In this document: positions 29,089 to 33,213 of the stretch, piece by piece
Layout of the letters: every line of letters begins with the position of its first letter
How positions within the stretch are numbered: the stretch's first letter is position 1
Virus record (IMG/VR): IMGVR_UViG_3300042516_004237
Span: 1-33,213 of that record
Reading direction: 5' to 3' (one strand)
DNA from: a virus
DNA: 33,213 nucleotides
Translations under genes and position numbers: made by a program
Notes under the pieces: generated by a model
The model's database searches: none
Told to the model about the DNA's origin: nothing
Seen by the model: only the letters and a program-made list of their open reading frames with translations

Positions 29089-30012
29089 TTACTTGCTGCT
29101 TTTCTTCACGTTGATACGGAAGTTCCTGAATGCCTGGCGCACGAACGCCGGCACCTCCTTAGCCTCGGTCATCCCCGCGGAGATGGACCACCCCGGTCCA
29201 ATCACCTTCTCGGCAGTGCCGATGCGGGTTAACAACTGAGCCTTCAGAGAGTCTTTGATTTCCTCGAGACCCTTGATCTCGGAGGACACGTGCCGGTAGC
29301 GAGAGACCAGGTCGTCTGTCTCGATGTCGCCGGTGGCGTCGAGCACCTCGCCAGGGTTGGCGCGTGCATGGAGTTTCGAAACCACGCCGGCGTCCTCGGG
29401 GTACTGAAGTTCTGGCGCGACACCGGATTCGACCGACACCCAGAACCGGGCGACCTCGTCGAGGATCTGCGCATGGACCTCGGGGTCAGCTTTGCGGATG
29501 CAGTACTTGATCGTGTTGCCGGCGACGAGTGCCGCAATCACGCCCCACGACCTGCCCGTCACGAGCAACTGATGCTGAAGCTGGAGCTCGATGTGAGCAG
29601 GTGCTTCGACCACGCCGTCCTCGTCGCTCCACTTGTCACGAAACACGAGGAAGTCCACGTTTTTAATCTCGAGGAGTCCGGGACCGTCAGGGTGGTTGAG
29701 GATCTCGAAGTCAAACGAGGATCCGATGCGCCGTTCCTCGATGCGGGAGTAGACGTTGCGAGCACGCACGTCCCAGTTCATGTCCTCGGCAATGCCACGG
29801 GCGATGGCATCCTGCAGGCGGTTCCCCCAGCGCATGCGCTCGGATTCTTCAACCGTGTCGGCGAGGCCACCGGTCTTCTGGTGCCACAGTTGGAGACGCG
29901 TCTTGTACGGACTGAGGCCGAACAAAGCGGACACGTCGGTGGATGTGATGTCCTTGCCGCGGAGGGCAAGCCAGGCTTCCCGGTCTGACGGGAGTGTGTT
30001 TGTCGTTTTCAT
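29089..30012 (-). CDS. YqaJ-type recombinase exonuclease
   Basis: 307 residues. The early ITSTDVSALFGLSPYKT (residues 22-38) is the YqaJ family opening. SSFDFEI (98-104), LLEIKNVDF (113-121) and HIELQLQHQLLVTGRSWG (141-158) carry the expected D...E-x-K and Q-x-x-Q-L nuclease residues. The C-terminal third has an additional helical segment (about 235-270). It resects DNA 5' ends; with ERF it forms a two-gene annealing recombination system. The ATG 30012 leader is A/C-rich (AACGCCAAAACAC) and contains a 7-bp inverted repeat upstream. Confidence 0.85.
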   Translation of the reverse strand: MKTTNTLPSDREAWLALRGKDITSTDVSALFGLSPYKTRLQLWHQKTGGLADTVEESERMRWGNRLQDAIARGIAEDMNWDVRARNVYSRIEERRIGSSFDFEILNHPDGPGLLEIKNVDFLVFRDKWSDEDGVVEAPAHIELQLQHQLLVTGRSWGVIAALVAGNTIKYCIRKADPEVHAQILDEVARFWVSVESGVAPELQYPEDAGVVSKLHARANPGEVLDATGDIETDDLVSRYRHVSSEIKGLEEIKDSLKAQLLTRIGTAEKVIGPGWSISAGMTEAKEVPAFVRQAFRNFRINVKKSSK

Positions 30013-30021
30013 GTGTTTTGG

Positions 30022-30040
30022 CGTTGTCGTTTTGACAACG
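30022..30040. promoter_or_regulatory. Inverted repeat before the exonuclease gene
   Basis: CGTTGTC (30022-30028) and GACAACG (30034-30040) around GTTTT. It begins 10 nt before ATG 30012 on the leftward transcript. It could be an operator or an RNA hairpin controlling translation. Confidence 0.5.
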
Positions 30041-30046
30041 GGATGG

Positions 30047-30101
30047 ACGCTAATCCCAAGAGCATTCAGCGGTCAAGCGGGTTCGCGTGATTTTTTGTGG
30101 G
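30047..30101 (-). promoter_or_regulatory. Candidate leftward promoter of the recombination operon
   Basis: CGTGATTTTTTGTGGG (30086-30101 on the plus strand) matches the element at 25919-25934 in 15 of 16 bases. On the minus strand TTGACC (30076-30071) follows, then an 18-bp spacer and TAGCGT (30052-30047). The distances to the first gene are similar in the two operons. Confidence 0.4.
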
Positions 30102-30180
30102 GCTTTTAGGGAGTTACAGGAATCTCCTGATGCATCGTGCTAAAGATTAAGCACTTGTATAACCATTCAGCATCTGCCTG

Positions 30181-30209
30181 TTGCACTCTGTTGCTGGTCC
30201 AGCAACAAT
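30181..30209 (+). promoter_or_regulatory. Rightward promoter with embedded operator
   Basis: TTGCAC (30181-30186), a 17-bp spacer, AACAAT (30204-30209) and 6 nt to ATG 30216. The perfect palindrome TTGCTGG-T-CCAGCAA (30191-30205) fills the spacer, the expected place for a repressor that blocks RNA polymerase. The upstream part of this gap (30102-30180) holds only a small GTGCT/AGCAC repeat (30137-30154). Confidence 0.6.
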
Positions 30210-30215
30210 GTTCGC

Positions 30216-30524
30216 ATGACCTCTGCTGACATCGTCATCGCTCGTTTCGGTGGAATCCGCGCAACTGCACGTGCCCTGCGCATTCATGCGTCTTCCGTGC
30301 TGCGCTGGAAACGCTCGGGCAGCGTGCCTCTTAAGCGTTGGAACGCACTGCTTTCCGCCGCGCAGCGCAATGCCGTTCCGCTCGAGGTCACCGACCTGCT
30401 CCCCAACATTTCTGTTGCGTCCAACGCAACACCTGATAACGGTGCGGCATGCAGCTCCGTGACTACCAACTCGACCTCCTCGACCGGACCCGTCGTTCTC
30501 TCGCCAGTCATCGGCGAACCCTGA
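30216..30524 (+). CDS. Cro/YdaS-like HTH regulator
   Basis: 102 residues. MTSADIVIARFGGIRATARA, then LRIHASSVLRWKRSGSVPLKRW, gives a helix-turn-helix of the Cro/YdaS type (F-G-G-x-x-x-x-A-x-x-L, V-x-x-W, G-x-V-P). The tail after residue 65 is Ser/Thr-rich and unstructured, and its last 76 nt overlap the start of the helicase gene in another frame. The gene starts 6 nt after a -10 box whose spacer holds a palindrome, so autoregulation through that site is likely. It leads the replication operon. Confidence 0.75.
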   Translation: MTSADIVIARFGGIRATARALRIHASSVLRWKRSGSVPLKRWNALLSAAQRNAVPLEVTDLLPNISVASNATPDNGAACSSVTTNSTSSTGPVVLSPVIGEP

Positions 30525-31855
30525 TGGTATGCCCCACCGGCGGGGGTAAAACCGTGATGTTCTGCTACATGTCACAACGTGCCGTGGCCCGTGGTGGACG
30601 TGTAGTGATTCTCGTGCATCGGGACGAGCTCATCGACCAGGTCGCCGGCACGCTGCACCGGTTCAACGTCCCCTGCACTTTCGTCGCCACTGGACGCAAA
30701 TACAGGCACAACCTGCCGGTCGTCGTCGCGTCCGTCTTTACGCTCAAGAACAGGCTGGATGTCGTTCACTCCCCGACACTTGTCATCGTGGACGAGGCGC
30801 ACCACGCCACCGCGAAGTCCTCGTGGGGGCGCGTGCTCAACACGTGGGCCGCGTCGAAAGTCGTAGGCGTAACAGCAACGCCGCAACGCCTCTCAGGCGA
30901 AGGGCTTAACGAGTTGTTCGACGACATGGTCGTGGGCCCGACCACGGCGGACCTCATCGAGGCCGGTCACCTGTCCTCGTATGAATACTTCTGCCCGTCA
31001 GAGGTAGACCTTACCGGCGTGGGCTTTGCGATGGGGGACTACAACAAGCACGACCTCGAGGGGATGATGAACAAACCCGGCATAACGGGTTCAGCGGTCG
31101 AGCACTACCGCAAACTCGCTGATGGCAAGCGTGCGGTGATTTTCTGCGTGAGCCTCAAACACTGCGCCGCGGTGCGCGACCAGTACCTAGCCGCCGGCTA
31201 CCGTGCTGAGATCATTGACGGCACGATGGACAAACTCGCACGACGCTCTCTCGTCCAGCGCTTTGCCTCCGGTGGGCTCGACCAGTTGGTGTCCTGCGAC
31301 GTCGTCTCCGAGGGGTTCGACCTCCCCGCCATCGAGGTCGTCCAAATGCTGCGCCCGACCGCATCAACCTCGCTCTGTTTGCAGCAGTGGGGACGCGGAC
31401 TGCGCACGTTCGCCGGTAAGACGCACGCAATCATCCTGGACCACGTCGGCAACTGCCGGCGCCACATGTTCCCAGACTCCGACAGGGAATGGACGCTCGA
31501 GGGCAAGAAGCGGAAGAAGCGTGACGCCGAGCAGAAGATCCCAATCCGCCTCTGCCCCGTGTGCTTTCGCGCACTCCCCGGGGGAACGCCGGTGTGCGGG
31601 TGCGGTCACCGGTTCGCGCCGCAACCTCGCGAGGTCACCCAGAAGCAGGGTGAGCTCGTGAAGGTGAGCGCTCAGATGAAACTTGCCCTGCAAGCGCAAC
31701 GCAAACAGGAGCAGAGCAGTGCGAAGACATACGAGGATCTCGTCGCACTCGGACAATCTCGTGGGTATCGTTTCCCACGCGAGTGGGCCCAGAAGATTCT
31801 GGCCTCACGTAAAACGAGAACAAGAAACAGAACAACAACATCATGGCATCACTAA
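30449..31855 (+). CDS. SF2 DEAH-type DNA helicase
   Basis: 468 residues. LRDYQLDLLDRTRRSL (3-18) contains the Q-motif, Walker A CPTGGGKT at 28-35, motif II DEAH at 115-118, motif III GVTATPQRL, and motif VI QQWGRGLRTF near 310. A C-terminal C-x2-C / C-x-C cluster (CPVCFRALPGG then VCGCGHRF) may bind zinc. The extreme C-terminus (RTTTSWHH) is encoded by the A/C-rich leader of the ssb gene. It starts at ATG 30449 inside the regulator gene, because the Q-motif follows at once. This family of phage helicases acts in replication or recombination restart. Confidence 0.88.
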   Translation: MQLRDYQLDLLDRTRRSLASHRRTLMVCPTGGGKTVMFCYMSQRAVARGGRVVILVHRDELIDQVAGTLHRFNVPCTFVATGRKYRHNLPVVVASVFTLKNRLDVVHSPTLVIVDEAHHATAKSSWGRVLNTWAASKVVGVTATPQRLSGEGLNELFDDMVVGPTTADLIEAGHLSSYEYFCPSEVDLTGVGFAMGDYNKHDLEGMMNKPGITGSAVEHYRKLADGKRAVIFCVSLKHCAAVRDQYLAAGYRAEIIDGTMDKLARRSLVQRFASGGLDQLVSCDVVSEGFDLPAIEVVQMLRPTASTSLCLQQWGRGLRTFAGKTHAIILDHVGNCRRHMFPDSDREWTLEGKKRKKRDAEQKIPIRLCPVCFRALPGGTPVCGCGHRFAPQPREVTQKQGELVKVSAQMKLALQAQRKQEQSSAKTYEDLVALGQSRGYRFPREWAQKILASRKTRTRNRTTTSWHH

Positions 31856-32220
31856 ACAAGGTCCTCCTCATGGGCAACTTAACCCGTGACCCGGAAACCA
31901 AACACACACCAAAGGGCACTGCAGTCACGCAGATGTCCCTCGCAATCAACCGGAAGTACACCACCGAAGGTGGCGACCACAAGGAGGAGGTCACCTATGT
32001 CGATGTCGAAGCGTGGGGGAGGTTGGCAGAGAACTGCGCTGAACACCTCTCGAAGGGCAAGCAAGTGTTTGTCGAGGGGCGACTTAAGCTTGACACGTGG
32101 GAAGACAAGAACACCGGTGAGAAGAAATCCCGTCTGCGTGTCGCCGCGGACATGGTGCAGTTCCTCTCCCCGAGAGAGTCGTCGCAGCAATCCTCCTCAC
32201 GTCCACGTCGTGACTTCTGA
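31843..32220 (+). CDS. ssb: Single-stranded DNA-binding protein
   Basis: 125 residues. The OB fold is clear: MASLNKVLLMGNLTRDPETK, TQMSLAINRKY, VTYVDVEAWGRLAENCAEHL, GKQVFVEGRLKLDTWED and KKSRLRVAADMVQFL. The C-terminus (RPRRDF) lacks a strong acidic tail as in E. coli SSB but ends with D-F. It overlaps the helicase end by 13 nt, with an AACAACAACATC leader and no Shine-Dalgarno. Confidence 0.95.
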   Translation: MASLNKVLLMGNLTRDPETKHTPKGTAVTQMSLAINRKYTTEGGDHKEEVTYVDVEAWGRLAENCAEHLSKGKQVFVEGRLKLDTWEDKNTGEKKSRLRVAADMVQFLSPRESSQQSSSRPRRDF

Positions 32221-32518
32221 GACGCGGATACAGAGTGAGATCCAGTTGGCCGCGTCCCGGGTTGGGGCGCGGCTATGGAGGAACCAGGTCGGCAAGTACG
32301 AGTTGTCCGATGGACGGTGGCTTTCATCGGGACTCTGCGTTGGGTCCTCGGATCTCATCGGCATCACGCCTGACGGTCGCTTTCTCGCTATCGAGGTGAA
32401 GCGTCCGGGTAAGACTGCAACACCCGAACAACGTGCATTCGTTTCCCTGGTTAGGGCAATGGGTGGCGTGGCCGGGGTGTGCCACTCGGTCGAGGACTTC
32501 CTCGCCCTGTTGGCTTAG
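32210..32518 (+). CDS. VRR-NUC-type nuclease
   Basis: 102 residues from GTG 32210, which overlaps the ssb end by 11 nt. The frame is open further upstream, but that part lies inside ssb. SETRIQSEIQLAASRVG gives the N-terminal acidic residue, GSSDLIGITPDG the catalytic Asp, and FLAIEVKRPGKTATPEQ the E-x-K core (about residues 57-73). VRR-NUC enzymes act as structure-specific or Holliday-junction nucleases. It lies between ssb and the primase in the replication operon. Confidence 0.85.
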   Translation: MTSETRIQSEIQLAASRVGARLWRNQVGKYELSDGRWLSSGLCVGSSDLIGITPDGRFLAIEVKRPGKTATPEQRAFVSLVRAMGGVAGVCHSVEDFLALLA

Positions 32519-32548
32519 TCGGCAGCAAAACACACAAACACACGGAGG

Positions 32549-33213
32549 ATGAAACGAGACTTCAAAGCATTGCGAACGGACCTGCTGACCCGCGCACGCG
32601 GACTCCTGCAGGAGTGGTTCCCCGAGGGGCGCTTTCACGGACACGAGTTCGTGGTCGGCAACCTGTCGGGCGAAAAGGGTGACTCCCTCTCAGTCAATGT
32701 AAACACGGGCGTCTGGTCCGACTTCGCCGGCGGCGACAAGGGTAGCGACCTGATTGCACTCTACGCCGCGAAACACGGGTGCAGCATGTCGGAAGCTTAC
32801 GACGCCATCGCCGGCACAAGCTACGTGCCGAACACCACGCCGCCACCACCCATCCCGAAGAAGGCCACGCTCGGACTGCCCCCAGAGGGGAATAAGCCGG
32901 CCCTGTTCATCCACAAGGTTCACGGCAGGCCGACGTGCGTCTGGACGTACAAGACCGCCGACGCAAAGCTCATCGGCTACATCGCACGCCACGATCCGAA
33001 GGGTGCTCGCAAACAGTTCATCCCTTGGTTCTATGACACCGAGAAAGCCGAGTGGGTGAATCAGATGATCGGGGAGAACCGCCCCATCTACGGGCTCGAA
33101 CTGCTCGCCCAAAACCCCGGCAAGCCGGTGATGCTCGTCGAAGGGGAGAAGGCCGCGGACGCTGCCCGTGCGCTTGCCGGTCACCACTACGTGGTCCTTT
33201 CGTGGCCTGGTGG
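32549..33213 (+). CDS. DNA primase (TOPRIM type), N-terminal part, cut by the window end
   Basis: 221 codons are visible from ATG 32549. Residues about 45-75 (SLSVNVNTGVWSDFAGGDKG, then SDLIALYA) are the pattern of the CHC2-type N-terminal domain of phage primases, although no zinc-binding cysteine set is present. VMLVEGEKAADAA near residue 195 is the TOPRIM start (E-G-x-x-x-A). A linker with PPPPIPKKA separates the two. A fused helicase may follow outside the window. The ATG is directly preceded by GGAGG, too close for a normal Shine-Dalgarno; the leader is A/C-rich (AAAACACACAAACACAC). Confidence 0.8.
   Translation, partial: MKRDFKALRTDLLTRARGLLQEWFPEGRFHGHEFVVGNLSGEKGDSLSVNVNTGVWSDFAGGDKGSDLIALYAAKHGCSMSEAYDAIAGTSYVPNTTPPPPIPKKATLGLPPEGNKPALFIHKVHGRPTCVWTYKTADAKLIGYIARHDPKGARKQFIPWFYDTEKAEWVNQMIGENRPIYGLELLAQNPGKPVMLVEGEKAADAARALAGHHYVVLSWPG

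Noticed and set aside
31886-32209. Upstream extension of the nuclease frame into ssb
   Set aside because: Out of frame in ssb and Arg/Ser-rich; the VRR-NUC domain begins after GTG 32210.
1-33213. tRNA genes
   Set aside because: No cloverleaf with a T-arm and anticodon arm was recognised in the intergenic gaps by eye; short gaps leave little room.

Overview
This window is part of the genome of a high-GC, tailed double-stranded DNA bacteriophage with a podovirus-type particle. Large terminase, portal, coat protein with a Bbp16-like cement protein, T7 gp11/gp12-like tail tube proteins and gp14-like ejection proteins occur in one co-directional block. The set resembles the structural module of Bordetella phage BPP-1. 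No integrase, reverse transcriptase, phage RNA polymerase, tRNA or CRISPR array was seen. The host cannot be read from the sequence; base composition and BPP-1-like genes are compatible with, but do not prove, a proteobacterial host.

Left block, 1-21524, all leftward. Read in transcription order it runs: candidate small terminase, large terminase, GNAT acetyltransferase, small conserved protein, portal, Bbp19-like protein, an adhesin locus (17120-10793), scaffold-like protein, major capsid, cement protein, tail tube A, tail tube B, and three ejection-type proteins, the last leaving the window. The adhesin locus holds three proteins that share an N-terminal anchor, two paralogous beta-helix spikes, a small membrane protein and another fibre. 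Two nearly identical 21-codon micro-genes follow the two spikes.

Control region, about 21525-22768. It has divergent starts: a leftward promoter for the packaging/structural operon, an array of TGTCTAC-type repeats including a 10-bp inverted repeat just upstream of that promoter, and a rightward gene for a protein with two winged-helix-like repeats. A bidirectional-looking terminator closes it, and a compact promoter/19-codon-ORF/terminator unit faces it.

Middle block, 22765-25835, leftward. Small tightly overlapping accessory genes, including a recent tandem duplication of a Phage ABA sandwich gene, and a C5 cytosine methyltransferase. The methyltransferase DNA is open in a second frame that also carries recognisable conserved protein motifs.

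Right-hand leftward block, 26003-30012. YqaJ-type exonuclease, ERF single-strand annealing protein, an excisionase-like HTH protein, a TGT-like barrel protein, two small proteins and ThyX, closed by an intrinsic terminator. A divergent control region (30013-30215) separates it from a rightward replication operon (30216-end): Cro/YdaS-like regulator, SF2 helicase, SSB, VRR-NUC nuclease and a TOPRIM primase cut by the window edge.

Several first genes of transcription units show a -10-like hexamer 5-6 nt before the start codon, suggesting leaderless mRNAs. Many internal genes have A/C-rich leaders instead of a Shine-Dalgarno sequence.
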